This document shows, in pieces, positions 1-8,469 of a DNA stretch of 33,616 nucleotides. The translations under genes and the position numbers were made by a program. The stretch covers positions 1 to 33,616 of the forward strand of contig NZ_JAMOKF010000026.1 in assembly GCF_023656545.1 (NCBI RefSeq). The letters run 5' to 3'. Below the pieces are notes generated by a model, which saw only the letters and a program-made list of their open reading frames with translations, was not told where the DNA came from and did not search any database. Numbering within the stretch: position 1 is the first letter of the stretch; each line of letters begins with the position of its first letter. Origin of the DNA: Micromonospora phytophila. GTDB lineage: Bacteria > Actinomycetota > Actinomycetes > Mycobacteriales > Micromonosporaceae.

Positions 1-1
1 C

Positions 2-868
2 CCGGCGGGGCCCGCCGGCATCCTGCGCCCGGGCGTGCTCGGCGAGGCGGGGTCCGGCGGGCTCGGGGATCGGGGGTCCGTCGGCGCGCCGTCCGGTGGG
101 GTGCTGCTCGGTCCGGGCACCGGCGACAACGCCGCCGCCGCGCTCGGCGTCGGCGCCGGCCCCGGCGACGTCGTGGTCTCCGTCGGCACCTCCGGCACGG
201 TGTTCAGCGTCGCCGACGTGCCGGCCGCCGACGGCTCCGGCACGGTCGCCGGGTTCGCCGACGCGACCGGCCGCTTCCTCCCGCTGGTCTGCACGCTCAA
301 CGCCGCCCGGGTGCTCGACGCCGCCGCGTCGCTGCTCCGGGTCGGCCTCGACGAGCTGGCGGAGCTGGCGCTGGCCGCCCCGGCCGGTGCCGACGGTCTC
401 GTGATGGTCCCGTACCTGGAGGGCGAGCGGACCCCAGACCGGCCGCTCGCCACCGGCGCGGTGCACGGGCTCACCCTGCGCACCTCCACAGCCGCGCACC
501 TGGCCCGGGCGGCGGTCGAGGGGATGCTCTGCGCGCTCGCCGACGGCCTCGACGCGTTGACCGCGCAGGGCGCCACCGTGCAGCGGGTGATCCTGATCGG
601 CGGCGGGGCGCGCTCGCTGGCGGTGCGTCGCATCGCGCCGCAGGTCTTCGGCCGTCCGGTGGTCGCACCGCCGCCGGGGGAGTACGTCGCCGACGGCGCG
701 GCCCGCCAAGCCGCCTGGGTCGCCCTGGGCGGCGCGGCGCCGCCCGCGTGGGCCCTGCCCGGCACCGAGGAGTACGAGGCCACGCCCGTACCCGGTATCC
801 GCGAGCGGTACGCCGCCGTCCGCGACCGGGTGGCGGACCGCCTGACACCACCGGCCTCGGGCGGCTAA
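2..868 (+). CDS. xylB: FGGY-family carbohydrate kinase, xylulokinase-like (5' truncated by window edge)
   Basis: C-terminal part of a cytoplasmic FGGY sugar kinase, most like xylulokinase, which phosphorylates D-xylulose with ATP for entry into the pentose phosphate pathway. The frame is open from base 2 with no stop, so the gene begins upstream; the GTG at 35 is internal. Visible hallmarks are [11 protein letters not shown] (the second FGGY ATPase-domain entry), [10 protein letters not shown] (phosphate-binding loop), a [12 protein letters not shown] segment, and near the C-terminus [10 protein letters not shown] followed by VFGRPVVAP and DGAARQAAW, which together form the adenosine site. 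About 288 residues remain of roughly 480 usual for the family. The sugar specificity is inferred from overall similarity; another FGGY kinase is possible. The next gene starts 13 nt after the TAA stop. Confidence 0.8.
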   Translation, partial: PAGPAGILRPGVLGEAGSGGLGDRGSVGAPSGGVLLGPGTGDNAAAALGVGAGPGDVVVSVGTSGTVFSVADVPAADGSGTVAGFADATGRFLPLVCTLNAARVLDAAASLLRVGLDELAELALAAPAGADGLVMVPYLEGERTPDRPLATGAVHGLTLRTSTAAHLARAAVEGMLCALADGLDALTAQGATVQRVILIGGGARSLAVRRIAPQVFGRPVVAPPPGEYVADGAARQAAWVALGGAAPPAWALPGTEEYEATPVPGIRERYAAVRDRVADRLTPPASGG

Positions 869-881
869 TGCGCTGTACGCG

Positions 882-2021
882 GTGACCTCCATTCGCGATG
901 ATCGCCGCGTGCATCCCGCTTCCGCCCCGTGCGACGCCCCGGCAGCCGGCCCCGGCCCGCTCCCCGTCATCCAATACGACGACCTGGACACTCCCGGCGA
1001 CGTCGTCGACTCGTTGCTGCTCGCCGACTTCGTCACCGGCCGCCACCGGTGGGCGCGGACGGTCCGGCTGGCCAAGCTGCGCCCGGGAGCGGAGCTGGTC
1101 CCGGACCGGGCTGAGCTGGTCCGCACCGCGATCGAGCGGAACCGCGCCGTCCGGCTCGCCACCGGCGACGGTTGGACCCTCCGGGTGGTCAACTGGCGGG
1201 GGCGGGGCGCGGAGGTGACCGTCACGGCGGTCGACGGCGAGGTCGGCGGTGCCGTGCTGAAGGAGATCGTCAGCGGGGGCGCCGAACCGGTGGAGTCGGG
1301 CACCGAGCCGATCGGCTTCTGGCACAACAGCCCCCGGCGGGGCGCCCAGCGGGACAGCCGGCGGATCGCCGCGCCCGGCTGGTCCACCATCCGGTCCAAC
1401 TACGCAGCCTCGGCGCGTACCGAGCTGGGCGGGCTGATGGCGCTCACGCCCGCCGCGGTCACCGGCCGCCTGGTGCTGATGCACGGGCCGCCGGGCACCG
1501 GGAAGACCACGGCGCTGCGGGCGCTCGCTCACCAGTGGCGGAGCTGGTGCCAGGTCGACTGCGTGCTCGATCCGGAGGAACTCTTCGCCGACCCGGCCTA
1601 CCTGTCGGAGGTCGCCGTCGGGGAACAGGAGCACGGCGGCGACGGGCCCGAACGCCGGTGGCGGCTGCTGATCCTGGAGGACTGCGACGAGCTGATCCGG
1701 GGCGAGGCGAGGCAGGCGGCCGGGCAGGCGCTGTCCCGCCTGCTGAACCTCACCGACGGGCTGCTCGGCCAGGGCCGGCACGTGCTGGTCGCGATCAGCA
1801 CCAACGAGGACCTGTCCCGGCTGCACCCGGCGGTCGTGCGACCCGGCCGGTGCCTGGCCCGCATCGAGGTCGGACGGTTGTCGTACGGGGAGGCGACGGG
1901 CTGGCTGGGCAATGCGGCGGGGGTCCCGCCGGACGGGGCGACCCTGGCCGATCTGTACGCGCTGCGCGCCGGGACGCCGGTCGTCCCGCCCGCCACGGTC
2001 CCCGTCGGGGGTTACCTCTGA
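882..2021 (+). CDS. AAA-family ATPase with DUF5925-type N-terminal domain
   Basis: Cytoplasmic AAA ATPase of 379 residues. Residues 1-180 form an N-terminal region I associate with DUF5925; residues 185-340 are the ATPase module. Visible motifs are Walker A GPPGTGKT (202-209), Walker B RLLILEDCDE (261-270), sensor-1 LVAISTNED (302-310) and RPGRC (320-324) in the second-region-of-homology position. The fold is the single-ring CDC48/FtsH-like type, but there is no protease or second AAA domain, and the remodelling target is unknown. The GTG at 882 gives the longest frame; an in-frame GTG at 909 would remove nine poorly conserved residues and is an alternative. It follows the sugar kinase by 13 nt, but a functional link is not evident. 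The ATPase assignment is secure; the domain name is from memory. Confidence 0.82.
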   Translation: MTSIRDDRRVHPASAPCDAPAAGPGPLPVIQYDDLDTPGDVVDSLLLADFVTGRHRWARTVRLAKLRPGAELVPDRAELVRTAIERNRAVRLATGDGWTLRVVNWRGRGAEVTVTAVDGEVGGAVLKEIVSGGAEPVESGTEPIGFWHNSPRRGAQRDSRRIAAPGWSTIRSNYAASARTELGGLMALTPAAVTGRLVLMHGPPGTGKTTALRALAHQWRSWCQVDCVLDPEELFADPAYLSEVAVGEQEHGGDGPERRWRLLILEDCDELIRGEARQAAGQALSRLLNLTDGLLGQGRHVLVAISTNEDLSRLHPAVVRPGRCLARIEVGRLSYGEATGWLGNAAGVPPDGATLADLYALRAGTPVVPPATVPVGGYL

Positions 2022-2085
2022 GGTTGGCCGTGCACCCGGGCGCGCCGTCACCCGGTCGTGACCTGATCCTGGTTGGCTGCCGGAC

Positions 2086-3510
2086 ATGACCTTGACCCGG
2101 GGCGGGCCGGCGCGGGCCGGGCGCGGGGCCGCCGCCCGCCGCTTCTACAGCGTCGTGGTGTTCGTGCTGCTCGCCTCGCTGGACAACGTGGCGATCGGCC
2201 TGGTCCCGCCGCTGTACGGGTCGATCGCCGAGGCGTTCGACGTGCCGCAGCGGCTGCTCGGCCTGGTCACCGCCGTCAGCTTCCTGGCCAGCGCGGTGGC
2301 CGCGGTGGGCTGGGCGTACGTCGGCGACCGCACGAACCGCAAGCCGCTGCTGATGGTCGGCACCCTGATCTGGGCCGCCGGCACGGGCGGCAGCGCGGTC
2401 GCGGCGAACTATCCCGCCTTCCTCGCCGCGCAGCTGCTCGCCGCGGTCGGGCTCGGCGCGGTCGGTTCGGTGGGGTTCTCGGTGGTCACCGATCTGATCT
2501 CGCCCCGCCGCCGCGGGCTGGTGATGAGCTTCTGGGGGCTGTCCCAGGGTGTCGGCACGCTGGCCGGGACGCTGGTCGGCGGGCTGCTCGGGGCCACCGA
2601 CTGGCGCCGGCCCTTCCTGGTGCTCACCGTCGTCGGCCTGGCCGCGACCGCCGCCTACCTGTTCACCTACGACATCCGGCGCGGCCAGAGCGAACCGGAG
2701 CTGGCCGACGCGCTGGCCACCGGCGCCGAGTACGACTACCGGATCAGCCGGGCCGACCTGCCGACGGTCCTGCGCCGGCGGACCAACCGATGGTTGATCA
2801 TGCAGGGCCTCACCGCGCAGGCGGCCTTCGGGTCACTGGTCTGGCTGCCGGTGCTCTTCGCCGAACGGGCCGAGGACCAGGGCTACTCGGCGGCGACCGC
2901 GGTCGTGGTGGGCAGCGTCTTCGCCACCCTGTTCCAGCTCGGTGGGGTGCTCTCGATCGTCGGCGGTCTGCTGGGCGACGCCCTGCAACGGCGTACGCCC
3001 CGGGGGCGGGCGCTGGTCGCGGCGGTCGGCGTGCTGGCGGCGCTGCCGTTCTACCTGGTGCTCTTCTTCGTCCCGGTCCGCATCGACGTGCCGGACGGCG
3101 CCGGCGGCGGGACGGTCGTCCGGGCGGTGCTGGCCAGCGTGGTCACCGAGCCGACGGTCGGGCTGAGCCTGCTCACCGCCGTGGTGGCGCTGGCGCTGAC
3201 CTCGGCGAACTCGCCGAACTGGTTCGCGCTGATCGCCGACGTCAACCCGCCGGAGCACCGGGGCACCGTCTACAGCCTCGGCAATCTGGTCAACGGGGTG
3301 GGCCGGGCGGCCGGCAACGGCCTGGTCGGGGTGGCCTTCCACGGCCTGCGGGCGGCCTTCCCGCCGCCGCTGAACTACGCCGTCGGGCTGGCCGTCTTCC
3401 AGCTCTTCTTCATCCCGACCGGCGTCATGTACTGGCGGGCCTCGCGGACCTCGCCCCGGGACATCGCCGACGTGCACGAGCTGCTGCGGGCCCGGGCGGG
3501 GAAGTTGTGA
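2086..3510 (+). CDS. MFS transporter
   Basis: Integral membrane transporter of the major facilitator superfamily, 474 residues, the usual size for 12 transmembrane helices. Long hydrophobic segments run through the protein, with a positively charged N-terminus. The MFS motif-A region between helices 2 and 3 is recognisable as GWAYVGDRTNRKP (around residues 80-95), and NSPNWFALIADVNPPEHRGTV is the matching loop in the second half. A central hydrophilic loop (about residues 195-235) separates the halves. The substrate cannot be read from the sequence; proton-coupled efflux or sugar uptake are both possible. It faces the alpha-glucosidase operon tail-to-tail across a hairpin, so it is not part of that operon. 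Confidence 0.88.
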   Translation: MTLTRGGPARAGRGAAARRFYSVVVFVLLASLDNVAIGLVPPLYGSIAEAFDVPQRLLGLVTAVSFLASAVAAVGWAYVGDRTNRKPLLMVGTLIWAAGTGGSAVAANYPAFLAAQLLAAVGLGAVGSVGFSVVTDLISPRRRGLVMSFWGLSQGVGTLAGTLVGGLLGATDWRRPFLVLTVVGLAATAAYLFTYDIRRGQSEPELADALATGAEYDYRISRADLPTVLRRRTNRWLIMQGLTAQAAFGSLVWLPVLFAERAEDQGYSAATAVVVGSVFATLFQLGGVLSIVGGLLGDALQRRTPRGRALVAAVGVLAALPFYLVLFFVPVRIDVPDGAGGGTVVRAVLASVVTEPTVGLSLLTAVVALALTSANSPNWFALIADVNPPEHRGTVYSLGNLVNGVGRAAGNGLVGVAFHGLRAAFPPPLNYAVGLAVFQLFFIPTGVMYWRASRTSPRDIADVHELLRARAGKL

Positions 3511-3543
3511 ACGGGGCCCCGCGCAGGTTGCGCAGGGCCCCGT
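3511..3543. terminator. Bidirectional hairpin between MFS gene and alpha-glucosidase gene
   Basis: Arms 3511-3525 and 3529-3543 pair over 15 positions with one C/A mismatch around a GGT loop. The hairpin begins directly after the MFS stop and ends 4 nt before the convergent alpha-glucosidase stop. There is no T-run, which is common for actinomycete terminators. Confidence 0.7.
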
Positions 3544-3547
3544 CGGG

Positions 3548-5221
3548 TCAGGCCCGGACCCAGACCGTCACGTCGGTCGGGACCCGGCCGTCGTCGGTGA
3601 GCGGGGCGCTGGAGACCGCCAGCTCGGCCCCGGCCGGCAGCGGCACGGCGGCGTCGCCGAAGTTGGTCAGCACGGTCAGCCCGGCGTTGCGGAAGGACAG
3701 CACCTCGTCGCCGGTGCCGAGCCACTCCAGCGTGCCCCGGCCCAGCCCGTGCTCGCGGCGCAGCCGCAACGCGGTCCGGTACAGCTCGTACGTCGAGCCG
3801 GGCGCGTCCCGCTGCCGGTCCAGCGCGTACTCCGCCCAGAGCGGCGGCTGCGGCAGCCAGCTGGCGTCGGTCGGCCCGAAGCCGTACGAGGGGGCGTCGG
3901 CCTCCCACGGGATCGGCACCCGGCAGCCGTCCCGACCCCGCACGGTCTGCCCGCTGCGCTTCCAGGTCGGGTCCTGCCGGGCCTCGTCCGGCATGGTGGT
4001 GTGCTCGGGCAGCCCCAGCTCCTCGCCCTGGTAGAGGTAGGCCGAACCGGGCAGGGCCAGCATCAGCAGGGTGGCCGCCCGGGCGCGGCGCAGGCCGAGC
4101 GCGGTGTCGGGCTGCGGGTCGCCGATGCCGATGCCGTTGGGCCGGCCACCGCGGACGTCCAGGCCGAGCCGGGAGGCGTGCCGGACGACGTCGTGGTTGG
4201 AGAGCACCCAGGTGGTCGGGGCGCCGACGGCGTCGGTGGCCTCCAGCGACCGGGTGATCACCGCGTACTGGGCGGGGGCCGTCCAGGAGGCGAGCAGGTA
4301 CTCGAAGTTGAACGCCTGGTGCATCTCGTCGGGGCGGACGTAGCGGGCCAGCCGCTCGGCCGGCTCCACCCACGCCTCGGCGACCAGGACCCGCTCGTCC
4401 GGGTAGCTGTCGAGCACCCGGCGCCACTCCCGGTAGATCTCGTGCACGCCCTCCTGGTCCCACATCGGCGGGCGGGGCTTGTCGATCTCGTTGCCGGAGA
4501 GGATCTCCTGCGGCTCCTCCCAGTCGGCTAGGTCGGCCTGCTTGATCAGGCCGTGCGCCACGTCGACCCGGAAGCCGTCCACGCCGCGGTCCAGCCAGAA
4601 CCGCAGCACGTCCAGGAACTCCGCCCGGACCTCCGGGTTGTCCCAGTTCAGGTCCGGCTGTCCGGTGTCGAACAGGTGCAGGTACCACTGGCCGGGCCGG
4701 CCGTCGGGGTCGGTGACCCGGGTCCAGGCCGGGCCGCCGAAGACGCTCTGCCAGTCGTTCGGCGGCTGCGCGCCGTCGTCGCCGAGCCCGTCGCGGAAGA
4801 TGTACCGGTCGCGCTCCGGGCTGCCCGGGGCGGCGGCCAGCGCCGCGGTGAACCAGCGGTGCGCCGACGAGGTGTGGTTGGGCACCAGGTCGACGATCAC
4901 CCGCAGGCCGCGCGAGCGCGCCTCGGCGATCAGCTTGTCCGCGTCGGCGAGGCTGCCGAAGAGCGGGTCGACGTCCCGGTAGTCGGCCACGTCGTACCCG
5001 GCGTCGGCCTGCGGGGACGGGTAGAACGGCGACAGCCACACCGCGTCGACGCCCAGCTCCACGAGGTGGTCGAGGCGGGCGGTGATGCCCGGCAGGTCGC
5101 CGATGCCGTCACCGTCGGAGTCGGCGAAGGAGCGCGGGTAGATCTGGTAGATGACGGCCTCGGTCCACCAGCCGGTGGCCGGACCGGCGGACGTGTCCTG
5201 GTGCGTCGCGTTGCTGTTCAG
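3548..5221 (-). CDS. GH13 alpha-glucosidase (oligo-1,6-/maltose-type)
   Basis: Cytoplasmic glycoside hydrolase family 13 enzyme that releases glucose from imported alpha-glucosides. Conserved regions are DLVPNHTS (region I, D111-H116), GFRVDVAH with nucleophile D220, VAEAWVEP with general acid E282, and LSNHDVVRH with D344, all numbered from the chosen start. The N-terminal strand WWTEAVIYQIYPRSF and the calcium-type DSDGDGIGD loop lie upstream of the first GTG (5062), so that GTG cannot be the start. No ATG, GTG or TTG exists between the upstream in-frame stop and this GTG; the best start is CTG at 5219-5221, with a GGAG six bases before it. This gives 557 residues, the normal family length. 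Last gene of the agl-type operon, 63 nt after the LacI gene. Function is secure; the CTG start is inferred. Confidence 0.9.
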   Translation of the reverse strand: MNSNATHQDTSAGPATGWWTEAVIYQIYPRSFADSDGDGIGDLPGITARLDHLVELGVDAVWLSPFYPSPQADAGYDVADYRDVDPLFGSLADADKLIAEARSRGLRVIVDLVPNHTSSAHRWFTAALAAAPGSPERDRYIFRDGLGDDGAQPPNDWQSVFGGPAWTRVTDPDGRPGQWYLHLFDTGQPDLNWDNPEVRAEFLDVLRFWLDRGVDGFRVDVAHGLIKQADLADWEEPQEILSGNEIDKPRPPMWDQEGVHEIYREWRRVLDSYPDERVLVAEAWVEPAERLARYVRPDEMHQAFNFEYLLASWTAPAQYAVITRSLEATDAVGAPTTWVLSNHDVVRHASRLGLDVRGGRPNGIGIGDPQPDTALGLRRARAATLLMLALPGSAYLYQGEELGLPEHTTMPDEARQDPTWKRSGQTVRGRDGCRVPIPWEADAPSYGFGPTDASWLPQPPLWAEYALDRQRDAPGSTYELYRTALRLRREHGLGRGTLEWLGTGDEVLSFRNAGLTVLTNFGDAAVPLPAGAELAVSSAPLTDDGRVPTDVTVWVRA

Positions 5222-5284
5222 GGCCTTCTCCCGTGTGTCGAGCCGGACGATCGGTGGTGCTGGGCGGGACGCCGGCGATTCCCG

Positions 5285-6331
5285 CTAGTTTGCCCGGGGT
5301 GGCGCGGTCGACGCGCGGACGACGAGCCGAGTGGGCAGGATCACCGGCGATCCGGGCGGGTCGCCCCCGGGGCGGCCCGGCGGTTCCAGGGTCCGGCCGC
5401 CGAGCGGGTCGAGCAGGATCCGGGCGCCGAGCAGGCCCTGCTCCGCCGCGGGCTGGGCGATGGTGCTCAACCCGAGCACGCCGGCCAGGTCGTGGTCGTC
5501 GATGCCGATCACGCTGACGTCCTGCGGCACCCGCAGGCCGGCGTCGCGCAGCGCGGTCATCGCCCCCATGGCCATCTCGTCGCAGGCCGCGAAGATCGCC
5601 GTCGGCGGGTCGCCGCGCCGGAGCAACTCCTCGGTGGCCCGGTTGCCGCCGTCGATGGTGAACTGCGACTCCACGTCCAGGCTCGGGTCCGGGTGCAGCC
5701 CCGCCTCGCGCAGCGCGTCCCGGTAGCCCCGGCGCCGGTCCAGGTGGGTGGTGAAGGCGAGCTCGTCGTCGGGGTCGCCGGAGATGTGCGCGATCCGCCG
5801 GTGGCCGAGGTCGAGCAGGTGCCGGGTGGCGGTCCGTGCGGCGGCCACGTCGTCGATACGGACGCAGGGCCAGCCGGGGACGACGGTGCCGGAGCTGATG
5901 ATCACGCCGGGCAGGTCCAGCGCGGCGAGGGCGGTCAGCTCGGCTGGTCGCAGCGGGGTGGCGACCAGCATGATGGCGTCCACCCGCTTGTGCAGGTTGG
6001 CCGTGCGCAGCACCCGCTGGCGGATCTGCTCCCGCCCGCCGAGGTTGTGCAGCAGCAGGTCGTAGCCGGCCTGGTGGAGGAAGTCCTCGACGGTCTCGAC
6101 GACGATGCCGAAGAACCACCGGGTGATCCGGGGCACCACCACCGCGACCGTGCCGGTCCGGCCGCCGGCCAGCCGCGAGGCGCTCGGCGAGACGGCGTAC
6201 TCCAGCTGCTCGGCGGCCGCGAGCACCCGGCGGCGGGTCGCGGCCGAGACCGTCGGGAGGCCCCGCAGCGCCCGGGAGACGGTGGCCGTCGAGACCCCGG
6301 CCAGGCGTGCGACATCATCGATCTTCGTCAC
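5285..6331 (-). CDS. LacI-family transcriptional regulator of the alpha-glucoside operon
   Basis: DNA-binding repressor of 348 residues. Residues 3-55 are a typical LacI helix-turn-helix plus hinge (IDDVARLAGVSTATVSRAL), and the rest is a periplasmic-binding-protein-like effector domain ending in a 40-residue Pro/Gly-rich tail. It starts with GTG at 6331, preceded by a G-rich Shine-Dalgarno (GGGGG, 5 nt). The gene is embedded between the permease genes and the alpha-glucosidase. It most probably represses this operon through the palindrome at 9885-9900 and is released by maltose or a related alpha-glucoside; both are inferences from location and family. Its TAG stop is in the same frame as the alpha-glucosidase, so no other stop separates the two reading frames. 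Confidence 0.9.
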   Translation of the reverse strand: MTKIDDVARLAGVSTATVSRALRGLPTVSAATRRRVLAAAEQLEYAVSPSASRLAGGRTGTVAVVVPRITRWFFGIVVETVEDFLHQAGYDLLLHNLGGREQIRQRVLRTANLHKRVDAIMLVATPLRPAELTALAALDLPGVIISSGTVVPGWPCVRIDDVAAARTATRHLLDLGHRRIAHISGDPDDELAFTTHLDRRRGYRDALREAGLHPDPSLDVESQFTIDGGNRATEELLRRGDPPTAIFAACDEMAMGAMTALRDAGLRVPQDVSVIGIDDHDLAGVLGLSTIAQPAAEQGLLGARILLDPLGGRTLEPPGRPGGDPPGSPVILPTRLVVRASTAPPRAN

Positions 6332-6353
6332 GGTACCCCCGCTCAGCGCCCAG

Positions 6354-6387
6354 CTCCGCCGCCGCCGGTGGCCCGGCGGCGGCGGAG
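6354..6387 (-). terminator. Perfect 15-bp intercistronic hairpin after second permease gene
   Basis: Arms 6354-6368 and 6373-6387 are perfect reverse complements around a TGGC loop. The hairpin lies 4 nt after the permease stop and 22 nt before the LacI start. It could be a partial terminator or an mRNA 3'-end stabiliser that lowers expression of the repressor and hydrolase relative to the transporter. Confidence 0.6.
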
Positions 6388-6391
6388 GCCA

Positions 6392-7357
6392 TCAGCCCTT
6401 GACGCTGCCGGCGAGCAGACCTCGCACGAAGTAGCGCTGCAGGGACAGGAACACGGTCAGCGGTACGACGATCGACACGAACGCGCCGGCCGTCAGGCGC
6501 TGCCACTCGTTGCCCCGGGTGCCGGCCATCTCGGCGAGCTTGACGGTCAGCGGCGCCGTCTCGGCGGTGCCCCCGGCGAAGATCAGCGCGACCAGCAGGT
6601 CGTTCCAGACCCAGAGGAACTGGAAGATGCCGAACGCGGCCAGGGCCGGGGTGATCAGCGGCAGGACGATGGTGCGGAAGATCCTCGGGTGGGTGGCCCC
6701 GTCGACCCGGGCCGCCTCCATCAGATCGCCCGGGAGCTGCGAGATGAAGTTGTGCAGCAGGAACACGGCGAACGGCAGCGCGAAGCAGGTGTGCGCGAAC
6801 CACACCTGGGCGAACTTCTGTTCGTCGACCAGGTCCCAGGCCGGCATCAGGGTCACGCCGCCGAGGGTGACCCCGGTGGAGAAGAACTTCAGCAGCGGCA
6901 CCAGGGCCATCTGCAGCGGCACGATCTGCAACGCGAAGATCGCGATGTAGAGCCAGTCCCGACCCCGGAACTTGATCCAGGCCAGCGCGTACGCGGCCAG
7001 GGCCGCGAAGGCGAGGGGGAAGAGCACCGACGGGATCGTGATCGCCAGCGAGTTGATGAAGTAGCCGGCGAGCTGCCCGGACGACGAGGATTGCCCGAAC
7101 AGCACCTGCTGGTAGTTCTCGAGGGTGAACTGCGGGTTGGTGAAGGCGGTCCACCAGCCGGTGGTCTTGATCTCGTCCTCCGGCCGGAGCGACGAGATGA
7201 ACAGGCCGAAGGTCGGGATGGTCCAGAGCACCGCGATGACGATCGAGACGAGGGTCGCGGTACGGCTGTTCAGCCGCTTGCGGACCCGGCCCGCGGTGGT
7301 CCTCGGGGCGTCGGTCTCCTGGCTGCCGACGGCAACTGTGGGCGTGGCGGTGGTCAT
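6392..7357 (-). CDS. Carbohydrate ABC transporter permease (MalG/AglG-like)
   Basis: Inner-membrane permease of 321 residues with six predicted hydrophobic segments. The EAA loop that docks the ATPase is EAARVDGATHPRIF (residues 214-227) followed by VLPLITPA. The C-terminus RYFVRGLLAGSVKG is the ending typical of MalG-type (CUT1) permeases. The ATG is 1 nt beyond the TGA of the upstream permease, so translation is probably coupled. No ATPase gene is present in the operon, consistent with use of a shared MsiK-type ATPase known from actinomycetes. Confidence 0.92.
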   Translation of the reverse strand: MTTATPTVAVGSQETDAPRTTAGRVRKRLNSRTATLVSIVIAVLWTIPTFGLFISSLRPEDEIKTTGWWTAFTNPQFTLENYQQVLFGQSSSSGQLAGYFINSLAITIPSVLFPLAFAALAAYALAWIKFRGRDWLYIAIFALQIVPLQMALVPLLKFFSTGVTLGGVTLMPAWDLVDEQKFAQVWFAHTCFALPFAVFLLHNFISQLPGDLMEAARVDGATHPRIFRTIVLPLITPALAAFGIFQFLWVWNDLLVALIFAGGTAETAPLTVKLAEMAGTRGNEWQRLTAGAFVSIVVPLTVFLSLQRYFVRGLLAGSVKG

Positions 7358-7358
7358 C

Positions 7359-8399
7359 TCAGCCCTCCCGCTGCTGACGGAGGTTGCGGATCTGGTAGAT
7401 CACGACCGGGATGACCAGGACGAAGAGGAAGACCGCGAGCGCGGAGCCCTGCCCGCTCTCGCCGTACCGGAACGCCTGGTTGTACATCTCGTTCGCGATC
7501 ACGCTGGTGTCGTAGTTGCCGTTGGTCGCGGTCCGGACGATGTCGAAGACCTTGAGCGTGGCGATCGAGAGGGTCACCACCACCACGATCAGCGCCGGCC
7601 GGATGCTCGGCATGGTGATCTGCCAGAACATCTGCCACGGGGTGACCCCGTCGAGCCGGGCGGCCTCCACGATGTCGGCGGGGATCGCCTTGATCGCGGC
7701 GGAGAGCACCACCATGGCGAAACCGGCCTGGATCCAGATCATGATGACGATCAGCAGCAGCGTGTTCAGGGGTGACTCGAGCAGCCACTGCTTCGGTTCG
7801 CCGCCGAGGCTGACCACGATCTGGTTCAGCAGACCGATCTGGTCTCCTTCACCGCGGTAGGCGTAGACGAACTTCCAGATGATGCTGGCGCCGACGAAGG
7901 AGATAGCCATCGGCAGGAAGATCAGGGACTTGGCCACGGCCTCGAACCGGGCCTTGTCCACCAGGACGGCGTAGAGCAGGCCGAACGAGGCCGCCACCAG
8001 CGGGACCAGGAGCACCCAGACCAGGGTGTTGATCAGCACCCGGACGATCGAGCCGTCGGAGAACATCCATTCGTAGTTACCCAGCCCGACCCAGTCGTTG
8101 CTGCTCCTGTCCATGAAGGAGAGCATCGTGGTGCGGATGGCCGGGACGACCAGCCCGACGGTGAGCAACAGCACCGTCGGCAGCAGGAAGAAGAGCGCGA
8201 ACAGGCCCTCCCGCTGCTTGCGCCGGCGGGGGAGCGGAGCGCCGCTCGCGGAGGCGGCGACGAGCTGCGCCTCCCGTCGCCGAGCGAACCAGGCCGGCAC
8301 GACGTCGAGCAGCAGGAGCAGACCGCCCACCACCACCACGAAGGCGATCAGCCCGTACATCAGCATGAGGAGCTTCGGCTGTTCGTCGGCGAAGTCCAT
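7359..8399 (-). CDS. Sugar ABC transporter permease (MalF/AglF-like)
   Basis: Inner-membrane permease of 346 residues. The start is ATG at 8399, chosen because GGGAGGG lies 4 nt upstream; an earlier in-frame GTG at 8459 would place the intercistronic hairpin inside the coding region. An extra N-terminal transmembrane segment (residues 10-32) and a basic linker (PRRRKQRE) precede the core, as in AglF-type proteins. The EAA loop is EAARLDGVTPWQMF (245-258) followed by ITMPSIRPA. It pairs with the next permease to form the membrane channel for the CUT1 alpha-glucoside transporter. Confidence 0.92.
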   Translation of the reverse strand: MDFADEQPKLLMLMYGLIAFVVVVGGLLLLLDVVPAWFARRREAQLVAASASGAPLPRRRKQREGLFALFFLLPTVLLLTVGLVVPAIRTTMLSFMDRSSNDWVGLGNYEWMFSDGSIVRVLINTLVWVLLVPLVAASFGLLYAVLVDKARFEAVAKSLIFLPMAISFVGASIIWKFVYAYRGEGDQIGLLNQIVVSLGGEPKQWLLESPLNTLLLIVIMIWIQAGFAMVVLSAAIKAIPADIVEAARLDGVTPWQMFWQITMPSIRPALIVVVVTLSIATLKVFDIVRTATNGNYDTSVIANEMYNQAFRYGESGQGSALAVFLFVLVIPVVIYQIRNLRQQREG

Positions 8400-8427
8400 C
8401 AACCCTCCCTCAGGGGTCGGCTCGATC

Positions 8428-8460
8428 GGTGGTCCGGCCCGCGCTGCGGGCCGGACCACC
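8428..8460 (-). terminator. Perfect 15-bp hairpin after the binding-protein gene
   Basis: Arms 8428-8442 and 8446-8460 are perfect reverse complements around a GCT loop. It lies 9 nt beyond the binding-protein stop and 28 nt before the next start. The position matches the malE-malF type of intercistronic hairpin that keeps binding-protein mRNA more abundant than permease mRNA; this role is inferred. Confidence 0.65.
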
Positions 8461-8469
8461 GACGGAGAA

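Noticed and set aside
4553..7414. A 953-codon open frame antisense to the alpha-glucosidase, LacI and permease genes
   Set aside because: It is a by-product of GC-rich codon bias; the protein is low-complexity (R, G, V, P, D) and the opposite strand carries clear families.
8429..8462. Mirror-image reading frames MVRPA-x-RAGPP on both strands
   Set aside because: They arise because the perfect hairpin at 8428-8460 reads alike on both strands; neither is a real start.
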